NCBI RefSeq assembly: GCF_020509005.1
Contig: NC_063017.1
Span: 558,001-622,000, forward strand
DNA length: 64,000 nucleotides
Origin: Fulvia fulva
Taxonomy: Eukaryota > Ascomycota > Dothideomycetes > Mycosphaerellales > Mycosphaerellaceae
Direction: 5' to 3'
A program made the translations under genes and the position numbers. A model generated the notes under the pieces. It ran no database searches, was not told where the DNA came from, and saw only the letters and a program-made list of their open reading frames with translations. This document shows positions 33,701-44,141 of this stretch, one piece after another; position 1 is the stretch's first letter; every line of letters begins with the position of its first letter.

Positions 33701-35415
33701 CAGGAGACGACCAACGAGAAGCGATCTTGCCACTTGAGGATAAACTGACGCTTCATCAGAGCCCACATCTGCAGATGGAAGGGAATGGAGTAGACGGATT
33801 TCTTCGGAGCGTGGCGTTTACCTTGGGAGACGGCGGTCTTGAAGTCCTCGAAGACGTGCTGTTCTTCGTCGATGATTTTGCGGTATTCGCCAATTTCGCT
33901 TTCTAGAAGGGTGGAGTACTTGGACTTGTTGAAGGCATCGACGAGATCGTCGGGGGAAGATGGGGCGTTGGATGCGTCGCGGCCATCCTTGTACTCGCGT
34001 TCGAATGGGTCGGTGCAGCCGGTGAGGTAATCTGGTGTAGTCTGTCGAGGCTTCTCGCGGAAACCAAGGCCTTCGAAGTATGCGCGCGCTTCCTGGGCAG
34101 GGCCGAAGAAGACCTGTCGGCCCTCATCAATGACGAGGACTTTGTCGAACTGCGAGTAGATGTTCTCGGACGCCTGGTACAGTGAGACGAAGGTAGTGGT
34201 GTTGTAGATGTTGGTCATGACTCGCAGGGACTTTGCATAGTCGAGAGCAGTGGACGCATCGAGTCCGCGGGTACTGTTGTCGTGTGAGCACACCGCAGCA
34301 CCGGTGATCATCATCTCAGCGATTGAGACGCGCTTCCTCTCACCACCGGAGATACCACGCACGAAGGGGTTGCCCACGATCGTGTTCTTCGTGTGCTCGA
34401 TGTTGAACATGCGGAGGAGCATGTCAATGACCTTGTCCTTGAACTGGTTGGTGGTGAGTCCGCCAGGCCGCTTGCCAGGGACCTTGGTCTCGAGTGCAAA
34501 GCCCAAAGTTTGCCCAACAGTCAATGTAGGGTGGTGCACATCGTCCTCCATGCAGTAGACTGCCTCTCCGCGATACCGCTTCTCGAACTCCTCGTTCGTG
34601 AAAGGCCCATAGAGAACCTTGCCATCGAGGTTGGTGTATCCGAATCGCTGGTTGGCAATGACTTTCAAGAATGTAGTACATCCACTGCCCGGTCGTCCCA
34701 GCACAAGCACCATCTCACCCGGCTTCACAACACCCTTGAAGTCCTGCAAGATATTGACCTCTCTCCCCTTCTTGCCAAACCCAAACAAGCCCATCGTGAA
34801 CTTGACCGGAAAGCCAAAGAAGTCTGTGAACGCATCCGGGAAAGTCTTGACGAAAATCTTCGCTCCTCCCATTCCCTTTACCGTGAGGTTCTCCCATATC
34901 ACTCCAATCTTCTTGCTCTTGATGCCAAACTCCTCTTCCAGCTGCTTACTCGACCGCAAATACTCTTGCAGATCAAAAGCACCCTCATCCTCGCTCGTCC
35001 CAGGGCTGGACGTAGCCTTCTCGAGATCTCGCACGAGTTCATTGATCTGCTTCCCACTCTTGCTGCTCGTCCGCGATTGCTGTCGCGATATGTGGCTCAA
35101 CTCCCTCTGCAAATGCGACCACTCCCTATGCGCACCCTCGACATTAACGCCATTGGCACCATGATGATGCTTCTCACTCTGTTCCCACGACGGTCTCCTC
35201 GTCGAAGCAGCATCCTCCCCTTCCTTCGACGAATTCGTCAGGTAGCTCTGCCTCGGCTTCTCCTCGTACGCTTCGGTTGCAAGTCCAGCTTCCTGATCTC
35301 GCGCTGTGGGATGCACACCCGAGCTCGGGACCTCAGCATTACCTGCGATTGTCCCTTGCCCGCCGTGAACATGTCCGACATGTCGCAGATGGAGTTCCTG
35401 CTCAACTCGCTCCAT
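30789..35415 (-). CDS. PDR-type ABC transporter (ABCG full transporter)
   Basis: Exons 35415-31196 and 31128-30789 (minus strand) give 1519 residues in the order NBD-TMD-NBD-TMD. NBD1 has the PDR-type Walker A GRPGSGCTT (Cys in place of Lys), signature VRGISGGERKRVS and Walker B ending SHDNSTRGLDAS. NBD2 has Walker A GASGAGKTT, a changed signature LAVEQRKRVTIG and Walker B FLDEPTSGLDS. This asymmetry is normal for the family. Multiple hydrophobic segments follow each NBD, and the final exon encodes the last extracellular loop with paired Cys plus the last helix. Such pumps export drugs, plant defence compounds or fungal metabolites at the plasma membrane. The first 130 residues are polar and variable, so the start is less certain than the rest. 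Confidence 0.93.
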
Positions 35416-36719
35416 CGCTTCCTCGACCGGGGCGGAAAGTCAATTCGGCTGATACAGTGATACCAGTACCCTGGACGGGGCCGCTGTTTGACTCGATGCG
35501 CGCCAATCAGCAGAGCGTCTCGGAGCGGATAGACTCTACAGGGTGTGGTATGTCGACCAGATCCCTGGTATTCGCACAAACACACGAAAGCGTACAAAGA
35601 AAGGGAAAGGCGGTAGGTTCAGACCTCAGGAATGGTGGTGAGGCGGGTGTACACAGATGGCGAAAGTATGAATCGGTCAGGAGAGCCACAACAGGCACAA
35701 GATCTGTTTGTTACTCACTAGTTCGACATCGGATTGGTAGAGATTCTGCCGCGTTCTTGGTGTCCTTGCCGAAAGTACCAAGCACGGCTGTGGCATGAAT
35801 CCGAGCCGGTGGGAAACACTGCACAGCTGCAAACAATGCTTTTTTGCTTGCGTGCTGTGAATCCTTTGGAAGGACTTTGGGAGGTATCTCCGCAATCGCT
35901 GGCTCCACTTAAAAACCCTCTGCACTTCCTGGAAATGGACAGCGGTCTCGAAGGCGTGGAACATTCAACATGCTGTTGTGATGTGCTGTGCGATTGGCTC
36001 ATCATTGTGATTGATCTACAGACACCTCTGGAGCTGTGAGGTTAAGCCTACAAGCCACTCAGACGATGGCTGCAGCTGTCAACGATGATCCGATGACAGG
36101 AGCATCCATGTGACGTGCGCCTTCTACTTGCAGAATCAAGGATGCTTCTCATGAAGGATGTTGATACACTACTACCATATCATTACTCGTCACTTGTGTC
36201 GCCCGTCCCAATACCACTATACTCCTCGCTGCCGCACACCGTACGCCGTACGCCTCGCTCGTTGTAGTACAGAAATATTACCAATCTCAACCACTCTATC
36301 CGCAAGATTACTGATTGTGAATACGCACTTAGTTCCTTCGTCCAATGAATCATTCGAAATGGTTCGAGGCATGTGGAGGCATGTGGAGGCATGTGGAGGC
36401 GTGTGGAGGCATGTGGGGGCATGAGGAGGCATGTGGAGGCATATGGAGCCCACAAGTCTGCCGTGCGGCCGTGTCCGCGTGCGCGGGCGAGCAATCAAAG
36501 CACTCGCATCTCTCGCATCTCGCTCGTCTCGGTGCCTGCATTACAAAGCAGCAATGCAGTAGTCGCACAGCACAATCTACGCTGGCTGCACAGAGATGGT
36601 CCTTGCCTGGTTATGCTGTGCACTCGAGCCGTGTTTCACGTCGTGGCAGTCTGGGTGCGGTGCAACCTTGTGACCGACCATGCAGTACCGCATGGCTTGT
36701 GACGATCATTGGTGGTTCA
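35416..36719. other. Intergenic region, transporter promoter plus minisatellite
   Basis: This 1.3-kb gap lies upstream of the transporter and downstream of the Opi1-like gene. Apart from the 10-bp tandem repeat at 36364-36450 no gene or RNA was recognised; the ORFs over the repeat are products of its periodicity. Confidence 0.45.
36364..36450. repeat. Minisatellite, 10-bp unit ATGTGGAGGC
   Basis: About eight imperfect copies of ATGTGGAGGC run in tandem. Variants include GTGTGGAGGC, ATGTGGGGGC, ATGAGGAGGC and ATATGGAGCC. A period of 10 is not a multiple of three, so it reads open in several frames but is not coding. Confidence 0.9.
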
Positions 36720-38282
36720 TCATGACTTCTCATTGTGTTCGTGTTGTGCTGGTGCGTCCGTCATGGCGCGATCGTCTTGAGCAGTCGCGTCGCTTCTGCC
36801 GACTGTCGCGAGCCATTGCTCGGCTGAATCGAGCGTCGCTTTCAGGACACCGCTGACTTGAGTCATCATGTCCAAGCCTTCGGTTGCGAAGTCGATCATA
36901 CGTTGTGCAGCGCGGCTGGTCTCGGATGGCACATTCGCTTGGTGGTCAGAGACTATGCGCCATCGCTGAGGCAGAGACATGAGCTGCGCGCGCACAAACT
37001 CTCGTGCGTTCTGCGGTAATGCGCCGCCGACAGATCTCGACACGCCTTGGACCACGTTTTGGATTGTACTCCAGATTGTATCGCAATGCTGCCTGATCTC
37101 CTGCGCCAGCCTTCTAGCGTCGTCGTCTTGATCTGGGGTAGGTGGTCGCTGTCCTTTCTCCAAGTCGGCTTCGCGGCTCTCGCGGACCCGCTTTCGTGTT
37201 TCCTCGTAGTTGTTGAGAGCCATTGACAGCGCCTTGGTGAGTGACTCCACATTCTGGAATTGACTGGCCAGTAGCTTCAGGCAGAATCGCAAGCTTTGGC
37301 GCGACGTGGTGCTCAATGCGACCGAAAGTCCGGATGTCGTGACAAAGACTCGCGATGACCATGTCCTGTTAGCAGCAGGGCGGCCTTGTGCCCTGTCTAT
37401 CGCGTGCGGACTTGGCTCTTCGCGATACGACGGCGGTCTGCTCGTTGGGTATGGCGGAAGCTGCTCCGCGCCGTCGACCTCCATCAACACATCTCCATTG
37501 CTCTTAGCTGCTCCCGCTTCGATATCTTGCGGCCGACGAGAGTCGAGATGTCGTCGCAGCTGACCTCCAACGCCCGTCATCGTGCCGACGGTGCCAACAG
37601 TGTTCACGATCGGCGTGCCTATATTCCTCTCCATGAAGTTGACACCGTACTGCACGATCCGCGGGGAGTAGTACTTTGTGGTCTCATATACCGACATCGA
37701 TCCCCTGATGCTACCTCCGACCCATGGATGCGCTTGCGACACAAGCTCTAGCAGTGGCTCCGGTTCACGTGCGCCATTTGCATGTGACGACACGTGCCCG
37801 TTTTGACCTCGGGACGAACGAGCATAATCTAGTTGTTGTAAGCGCAGTCTCTTTGCTTCATCTCGCCATTCATATAGAAGCTCACGTCGTGGGTTTCCGA
37901 GGCCCGATAGCACTTCCGCCGCTGTCACCTCTGCGGCGGATGCGCTGCCGATTGACACCGCACTAGTGCTGCGACCAGCCCGCTCGTCCATGCTCATAAC
38001 ACTCCCCGTCTCCATGGGACTGCCCATTGTTGTGTCCTCAGCTCTTGGTTGATCGAACGACCCTGGGTCGATCGGAGGCAGGCTTCGTACTGAATGCGGA
38101 GAACCATGGCGCTCGCTCGGTGAAACGATGTGATACTGAGGAGATGTAATCGTACGAATGCCCGGTAAGGAGAACTCGCTGCTGGCTTTTGGCTGATGAT
38201 CTGGTACTGACGACCACACGACCTGCTCCGGTGAGGTTTGGCGGTACCCTGGCGGCTTGGAGGTCTCTTTAACGGCTTCCAT
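36720..38282 (-). CDS. Opi1-like transcriptional regulator
   Basis: This single-exon gene encodes 520 residues from the ATG at 38282; the frame continues upstream only to a GTG. The N-terminal third is low-complexity and Ser/Pro-rich. The middle shows MSVYETTKYYSPRIVQYGVNFMERNIGTPIVNTVG, in two segments, followed by TTSRQSLRFCLKLLASQFQNV. That pattern fits the fungal Opi1 domain. Yeast Opi1 represses phospholipid synthesis genes according to ER phosphatidic acid. An acidic and coiled-coil-like stretch (EETRKRVRESREADLEKG) follows. No leucine zipper or FFAT motif was identified with confidence. The family call is by eye and should be treated as probable. Confidence 0.68.
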   Translation of the reverse strand: MEAVKETSKPPGYRQTSPEQVVWSSVPDHQPKASSEFSLPGIRTITSPQYHIVSPSERHGSPHSVRSLPPIDPGSFDQPRAEDTTMGSPMETGSVMSMDERAGRSTSAVSIGSASAAEVTAAEVLSGLGNPRRELLYEWRDEAKRLRLQQLDYARSSRGQNGHVSSHANGAREPEPLLELVSQAHPWVGGSIRGSMSVYETTKYYSPRIVQYGVNFMERNIGTPIVNTVGTVGTMTGVGGQLRRHLDSRRPQDIEAGAAKSNGDVLMEVDGAEQLPPYPTSRPPSYREEPSPHAIDRAQGRPAANRTWSSRVFVTTSGLSVALSTTSRQSLRFCLKLLASQFQNVESLTKALSMALNNYEETRKRVRESREADLEKGQRPPTPDQDDDARRLAQEIRQHCDTIWSTIQNVVQGVSRSVGGALPQNAREFVRAQLMSLPQRWRIVSDHQANVPSETSRAAQRMIDFATEGLDMMTQVSGVLKATLDSAEQWLATVGRSDATAQDDRAMTDAPAQHEHNEKS

Positions 38283-39153
38283 TTTCGGACATGGACACGC
38301 GAGGGGCACGGCAGTCGCTAGCTGTTGTGAACGTGGAAGCGCCGTGGGTCGTAGTCACCCTGCAGTTGCAACATAGATTTGTGTGAAAGTGAAGATTGCA
38401 AATTTGAGGTTCAGTCAGCAAAGGGAAGACAGCTTCAGCGCTCGCTGGAATTCGCAGCACGGTCCTTTCCAGGTTGCTGTCACATGCGATTCGTTTGACT
38501 TCCGGGCCGCTTCCGACCATCGACCGACAGTCACATGCAAGACACTGACCACTTCGTACAGTGGGACATTCATTTCGTTGGAGCATGCCTGTCCTTGAAA
38601 GTACCCATATGTCGACTACATAAGTCTGCGATCCCAACAATGTCATTCTCACTCTGGAGCGAAGTACCGCAGAGCGTGAACAACTGCCTCGTCTTGTGAA
38701 ACTCGTGTTCTCTATCTCGGCCCCTCTCAGGGATGACAGCATCGTGGCGCTAAAAGCAGCCACACCTCACTTTGTGGGAGCTGAATCTCAACTTTCACTT
38801 TTTCCACGCCTACACGCGTTGCGACCGCACCACATTTGTCTAGCACTGTTGATAGCTCGGCTGGCGTATCTTCATGTGCCAGGCGTTCGGCATCAGGCCA
38901 TCGGGAAGCGAAGCGTGCCTGCATGCGATGTTTCTCGCCAACGGCACACAATCTGCATCTTCCTGTAGTTGACAGGACCATGAAACATTGCGTTTGCTTG
39001 TTGGCATGATATGCTGTTGGCACTGGAGATGTATGCAACAGTGTCTTCACTTCTGAAGGAGCTCGTTGACCGCACGATCAGTAATCTGCAATGATCTAGT
39101 TACGAACTCTAGAAAAGCACTGCGCATGGGTGCAAGAAAATCCATTTGCGCCG
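38283..39153. other. Intergenic, no gene seen
   Basis: This 871-bp gap contains the Opi1-like gene upstream region and the 3' flank of the old yellow enzyme gene. Short ORFs on both strands carry no recognisable domain. Confidence 0.45.
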
Positions 39154-40218
39154 TCAACCAGCCCATGCTGTCCATGCCTTGTTCTCAACAAGTTCCTGGC
39201 CACTCTTCACTCTCTGCACCAAATCCGGATTATTGACGAATGCCCGACCGAACACTATCGCAACATCCTTCCCTCGATACTCCTTATCGACCGCAGTCCT
39301 CGCAGTCTCAGGCGTATACCCTCCAGCGATCACGAAAGGCTTCGCCTCGCCCCAGAGCTCAGTAAATGGCTCCAACGACTCCCCAGCTTCGACATCCACC
39401 CTACCCGCTATTCTGCTCTCCACGAAGTGCAGGTAGGAAATGCCCAATGCCTTCAAGCCGCGCAGTAGATCGCTGAACTGCTCTATCGTAGCATTACTTT
39501 CCATACCCATACCTTGGTACGTACTCCAGGGAGTGACCCTGAACCCAACTCTGTCCACCCCCACAGCTTGACAAACAGCTTTCGTAATCTCCAGCGCGAA
39601 CCTCGACCGATTCTCAACACTGCCTCCCCATTGATCATTCCTCTGATTAACACAGCTCTGAGTAAACTGGTCAATCAAACTCGCATTCCCACCATGCAAC
39701 TCCACCCCATCAAACCCACAAACCTCCACCGCCGTCCTCGCCGCCTCGGCATACTCTTTCACATACTGCCATATCTCCTCCTCCCTCAACGCCCTCGGCA
39801 CCACACCTCCCTCCTTCTCCGCCACCGCAGAACTCGACACCACATCCCCCGTCCCCTCCCTCTTCTTAATCTCGGGATCTGCAGACCGCCCAAGCGCCCA
39901 AAGCTGGAGGATCATGAAGCTCCCTTGCGCGTGCACAGCGGATACCACGTTCTTCCAGCTAGCGATCTGAGCCTCTGTCCAGATTGCGGCGCGGAGCTCG
40001 GAAGTTCCGCCTGCCTGAGCGCTGATGAAGGCTGCTTCGCCGATGATTAATGTGCCTGGGTATTGGGCTCGGTCGCTGTAGTATTTGATGGCGGGTGGCG
40101 TTAGGACGTTGTTTGTATCGGCCAGGTTGCTGGAGATTGGGCCCATGACCATGCGGTGGGATAGTTTGCATAGGCCGAGTTGGAGAGGCTCGAAGAGCCT
40201 GGTGCTGGAGGTCGTCAT
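39154..40218 (-). CDS. Old yellow enzyme-like NADH:flavin oxidoreductase
   Basis: A single exon encodes 354 residues. The FMN barrel motifs are RLFEPLQLGLCKLSHRMVMGP, VELHGGNASLIDQF, NQRNDQWGGSVENRSRF and VIAGGYTPETA...IVFGRAFVNNPDL. OYEs reduce activated C=C bonds with NAD(P)H. His175 and Asn178 bind the substrate carbonyl. The usual next-but-one Tyr proton donor (HGANGY) is Ser180 here (HGGNAS), and the usual FMN-contacting Thr is Ser29 or Ser30. The protein stops at NKAWTAWAG, slightly earlier than typical fungal OYEs. It may be less active on standard enones or have another reaction, as seen when this Tyr changes in ergot-pathway relatives. The start is ATG at 40218. Confidence 0.9.
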   Translation of the reverse strand: MTTSSTRLFEPLQLGLCKLSHRMVMGPISSNLADTNNVLTPPAIKYYSDRAQYPGTLIIGEAAFISAQAGGTSELRAAIWTEAQIASWKNVVSAVHAQGSFMILQLWALGRSADPEIKKREGTGDVVSSSAVAEKEGGVVPRALREEEIWQYVKEYAEAARTAVEVCGFDGVELHGGNASLIDQFTQSCVNQRNDQWGGSVENRSRFALEITKAVCQAVGVDRVGFRVTPWSTYQGMGMESNATIEQFSDLLRGLKALGISYLHFVESRIAGRVDVEAGESLEPFTELWGEAKPFVIAGGYTPETARTAVDKEYRGKDVAIVFGRAFVNNPDLVQRVKSGQELVENKAWTAWAG

Positions 40219-40753
40219 TGATGAATGTGGTGGTGCTGGCTATGCTTGATGTTTTTGACTGTTGACTGCTTCACAGGAATACCACTAACAATAAGAAGTC
40301 CATGTCAACAAGATCAAGGTAATCTGTTGTAAGAAGTGGGGTACTGAAGCTCCAAATGGAGTCGAAGCTTTCTGGAGTGAGCACGCAATACTTGCAAGGT
40401 CTGCAGTACCCAGATGTAGATCGTTAACTTGTGGTATGCCGGCGGAAGCCTCGACTATAAGGCTTACTTCTACGCCAAGTGATCCTCAACTGACCGTATA
40501 GCCGTCACCGATAGGCAACATTTCCGATGTTCCAAACGGCACTATTTACAGGATCCACGGGCCGCAGCATCTCCTTCACAGTGACAACGACTGCGGAAGG
40601 TATGCACTGCACCAAGCGCACTAAGCGGGCTGCCGCATGTGACGTGCAGCCGTTGGCTGACAAGGATCTTCGCGCTCGAAGTCGCACGCACTATCTACTT
40701 CGACACAATCAACTTGTACCTCGATCTTGACAACGGCACATGAGCGAGCAGTG
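40219..40753. other. Intergenic, divergent promoter region
   Basis: This gap separates the old yellow enzyme gene from the first F-box-like gene. No supported ORF was seen. Confidence 0.4.
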
Positions 40754-41449
40754 ATGGCACCAACTACGACGGAACGAGTCTTCGGTATCGGCGAGCTGGT
40801 CGAAAGCATCCTTCTGCACCTACCAGACACGCCAGTCGACAAGCAGCACGAACCTTTGTTCCAGCTTTTCGTGCTCCAGAGTCTCAACCGCACCACCAAC
40901 CTCGCCATCAAGAGCTCCAAACGACTCCGCCAGCACATGTTTCTGGAACCACGCGATACGACTCCAATGGCCGCAAGGATGCCGACGACATGGCTGTTGC
41001 GGCAGGTAGGCATCGCGGTCGTTCTACCACTAGACGCGGCTTTACTCGACATCCGCATCGAAGGCCTTGGGCTGAACGGTGTCGTCAACTGCAAAGTGCA
41101 GGGCTATCTTCGCGACCTCATCACGGCCTTCAGCAAGGTGGAGGCATATCGAAGTCTCGCCTGGGTTCATCTGAAGGCACCTGAGCAGGGAGTGTCGATC
41201 AAAAATCTTGACATGCGGGTCCAGATCGGCTCTGAGTATATCTGGGATTTCGGGGCAGGGGCGAAGGAGCTTACCAGGTGGTGGCGAGATGGTGTGCTGA
41301 ACACAATGTGGGCTGAGAGGTGGGAGTTTGGAGAAGAGGTCACTGTGGGCGATTTGCTTGATAAGTACCTGGAAGTCATGAGGCGTACGCCTGCGGAGCA
41401 CAGGCTGCAGCAGAGTGTCCATGCGAAAGCGATCAGTGGGAGGACTTGA
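40754..41449 (+). CDS. F-box-like protein, tandem paralogue 1
   Basis: A single exon encodes 231 residues from the ATG at 40754; the frame upstream starts only with TTG. An F-box-like stretch (RVFGIGELVESILLHLP) is followed by FQLFVLQSLNRTTNLAIKSSKRLRQHMFLEP, the signature shared by all four paralogues in 40754-45149. F-box proteins usually bind Skp1 in SCF ubiquitin ligases and select substrates. No WD or LRR repeat follows, and the C-terminal half (FSKVEAYRSLAWV) is conserved only within this family. Substrate and role are unknown. Confidence 0.75.
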   Translation: MAPTTTERVFGIGELVESILLHLPDTPVDKQHEPLFQLFVLQSLNRTTNLAIKSSKRLRQHMFLEPRDTTPMAARMPTTWLLRQVGIAVVLPLDAALLDIRIEGLGLNGVVNCKVQGYLRDLITAFSKVEAYRSLAWVHLKAPEQGVSIKNLDMRVQIGSEYIWDFGAGAKELTRWWRDGVLNTMWAERWEFGEEVTVGDLLDKYLEVMRRTPAEHRLQQSVHAKAISGRT

Positions 41450-41643
41450 CAGCCTGATGGTGATGCCCGTGGCAAGTGAAGGAGGTCTGGGCGGTTTCAG
41501 AAGTGATGGTAAGCACATGCGCCATTGTTGCTTGTGATAGGGTGTCGCTTCACTTGTGATGACTGCTGGCACAGCCGACATACATGAGCTTTCACTTCAC
41601 TTCTAGCAGAACGTTTCAGCTTTCCAGCTGAAACACCACCTCA

Positions 41644-42561
41644 ATGGCACAGCACTTCTCAGCTACTACCAAGATGAACGCGAGCAATGCTGTCAAAGAC
41701 AGCAATATCCCCAATAACAGCATCAACCACCACACCAACCACCAAATGGCATCATCAGCCGCTACCAGAGTCTTCAGCATACCAGAGCTCCTCGAGAACA
41801 TCCTCATATACATGGGCAACAACCTCACAGCACAACTTGGCGAGCTTCGCTGGGGCAAGAACAAACTCCCTCCGCCGCAATTCGACCTTTTCGTCATGAA
41901 GAGGGTCAACAACACTTTCGAGGCAGTGATCGAAAAGTCAAAAACATGCCGCCAGCTCATGCTTCTCCAACCTTTGGATGACACCCGCGACAGTCAGAGA
42001 AGGCTGGCTGGCTGGCTCTTTGCCCAGCTTGGCTTTTGCACAGATTACGGCCTCAACAATGCTCCCTGGTGTGACGCTGACGTCCAGCTCGTCGATGGCA
42101 GCTACTTAGAGGTCACGGGTCAGTTGCGTGACACGGTGGCATACTTCGCCAAACTCGAGGCATACCGCAGCCTCAAGTGGGTCAGAAGGCACTGGCCCAA
42201 AGCAACGCGAGAGGCGCAGAAGCCATACTCACACATGAAGCTAGGTGTGGACGTCTGGGTGGAGCAGGAGCTGACAGAGTCTCTCGATGACGATTTGCAG
42301 CCATCGTGGCGTTGGGAGAGGAGCCTGGAGGATTACGAGAGCTACAGAGAGGAGATTTCCCAAGAGCCGGGAGACTTTGGCACGCTGCTTGATCATGTCC
42401 TCGCTGTGCTGAGTCGTAGCCCTAGTCAACATCGGGCGGCGCGCGGGACTAAGATGAGTTATGAGGTGCTCGGGCCCTGGCATCCTGATTATCAGGACCT
42501 TGATGATGTACAGGTGAAGTACACGAGGGTGGCTAAAGGAGCTAGGGTGTGGCGCGTGTAG
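41644..42561 (+). CDS. F-box-like protein, tandem paralogue 2
   Basis: A single exon encodes 305 residues. An Asn-rich leader of about 40 residues, with a second possible start at MASSAATRVF, precedes the F-box-like motif RVFSIPELLENILIYM. The family segment FDLFVMKRVNNTFEAVIEKSKTCRQLMLLQP and the YFAKLEAYRSLKWV block match paralogue 1. It has a longer C-terminal tail (HPDYQDLDDVQVKYTRV) not found in the others. Position and similarity indicate local duplication. Confidence 0.75.
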   Translation: MAQHFSATTKMNASNAVKDSNIPNNSINHHTNHQMASSAATRVFSIPELLENILIYMGNNLTAQLGELRWGKNKLPPPQFDLFVMKRVNNTFEAVIEKSKTCRQLMLLQPLDDTRDSQRRLAGWLFAQLGFCTDYGLNNAPWCDADVQLVDGSYLEVTGQLRDTVAYFAKLEAYRSLKWVRRHWPKATREAQKPYSHMKLGVDVWVEQELTESLDDDLQPSWRWERSLEDYESYREEISQEPGDFGTLLDHVLAVLSRSPSQHRAARGTKMSYEVLGPWHPDYQDLDDVQVKYTRVAKGARVWRV

Positions 42562-43210
42562 GGACTGCAGTTGGCGAAGACGAGAAGCTGCGACCTTGCG
42601 CTGGAGGTAATCGCATAGGAGTCAGCATGCTGGTATGGATGGTATAGCCAAGGCTCCAACATTATGGTAGCTGAAGCAAGAGTCGAGTCGGTTTTCACCC
42701 GGATGGCATCTCGATCGAATATATCACTTCACTACCATTTCACTCCTATACATACCGCTCTCCATCGTCTTCAATCTCCTCAACTGCCATTCACACAGGT
42801 CACTTAGTGCTACCTCACATCTGAATCTCGCTCGCGCTCGACTTTACCCACAGGGATGAATACGAAGACGAGCTGATCAATAGTGGTGCGCTGCTCGGCG
42901 TTCCTGTACCTCTCGAGGGCGTTCTGATATACGTGGAGGATGACGGTCGCGATCTGGTGCCCAGAGAAGAGCTCTCATTCGCGATAACTCACGCTTGGCT
43001 AAACAGGCAAAAATTAGGCGATTTCTTCTTGAATCGGACCGCATCGATGACGGCAGCAGAGCGGAAGTGTCTTGGGTGAAACGCCGTCGACGCAGCCACA
43101 TGTGACTGCCAAGTCGTGGGGCTCTTGCCGCACTTCTTGCCGCTGCACTTTGTCACTTTGCTACCTTCCTGACATCACTTCACATCAAAATCAACCCGTC
43201 ACAATACAAG
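42562..43210. other. Intergenic region with a coding-like open stretch
   Basis: About 42836-43079 (plus) stays open for about 80 codons, includes DEYEDELINSGALLGVPVPLEG and AWLNRQKLGDFFLNRT, and ends in TGA, but it lacks an upstream ATG. A CCCACAG acceptor-like site at about 42854 could make it a 3' exon. No family was recognised. Confidence 0.3.
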
Positions 43211-43885
43211 ATGTCGCATCCCGTCGAACCACGCACAAGCACCTCCAGCACCATCATGCAGCCTTCCGCCGCCTCGAAGGTCTTCAACATCCCAGAACTC
43301 CTCGAGAATATCCTCATCTACCTTCCGAAACCATACAAAGACTACACTACTCGCGAAAAGCACACTTCCTACTACATGGGTAAAGTCCCACACCCGCTCT
43401 TCCAACTCTTCGTACTCAAGCGCTTGAACAGCACTTTCAAGGCTACTATTGAAGGCTCAAGGACCTGCCGTCGGCTGATGCACCTCGAACCTGTGTCAGA
43501 CACGGTCAAAGATCGTCGAGTAATGATGAACTGGCTGCTGAGAGATCTCGGCTGGACGACCCACACGACGAAACAAGGACGGGTGGGCTTGCGACGACTA
43601 TTTGACGGTGGAACTTGGGTGTCTATTAGCAAGTCCCTCCAAGCTACAACGGCCTACTTCGCGCAATTACAGAGCTGGAGAGCAGTGGCATGGCACCCAG
43701 CTACTGTTTCACGTGCGAACTGCGTTCCTCAGTTGTTTGTGACCGGGGCCTGGGAAATGATTGCTACGGGCGGTACCTTCGGCCCGGACGCGGATCTTGG
43801 GGAGCTGTTGAATTGGTACGTGACCGAGATGGAGAAGACCTATGAGATGATCAACGAAGCGCGGCACCGGGGCGTGGGAATGTGA
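43211..43885 (+). CDS. F-box-like protein, tandem paralogue 3
   Basis: A single exon encodes 224 residues, the shortest of the four. KVFNIPELLENILIYLP is the F-box-like motif, and FQLFVLKRLNSTFKATIEGSRTCRRLMHLEP is the family segment. The block YFAQLQSWRAVAW replaces the more conserved AYRSLKWV. It ends soon after the LLNWYVTEME helix. The function within the family is unknown. Confidence 0.75.
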   Translation: MSHPVEPRTSTSSTIMQPSAASKVFNIPELLENILIYLPKPYKDYTTREKHTSYYMGKVPHPLFQLFVLKRLNSTFKATIEGSRTCRRLMHLEPVSDTVKDRRVMMNWLLRDLGWTTHTTKQGRVGLRRLFDGGTWVSISKSLQATTAYFAQLQSWRAVAWHPATVSRANCVPQLFVTGAWEMIATGGTFGPDADLGELLNWYVTEMEKTYEMINEARHRGVGM

Positions 43886-44141
43886 AGCAGCGGCGATGGG
43901 TCGGGAAATCGTATGAAGCACATGCCAGTCTCGTACTGATGCATTCACTACTGTTTTGGGGGCGAATGGTCATACGCAGGTAGTTCACTTGCACGAGCAG
44001 GTGGCGAAATGTGGCACGAGCGTGCATGTGATCAAAGTTGCAAGCGTGAAATTTTTAAATATCTCCACTCCTTAGCAACTACCATTATAGAACACAATAC
44101 ACACCACACAAGTAGCACCACGAGCACCTCATTCAAACACT

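Noticed and set aside
34393..35460. Long plus-strand ORF opposite the ABC transporter start
   Set aside because: It is antisense to a clear PDR transporter, has no domain motif and results from the codon bias of the real gene.
36364..36450. CRISPR-like repeat array
   Set aside because: The units are contiguous 10-mers without spacers and the organism is a eukaryote.
36345..36725. Gly/His-rich ORFs over the 10-bp repeat
   Set aside because: A repeat with period 10 gives open frames by periodicity; composition is not protein-like.
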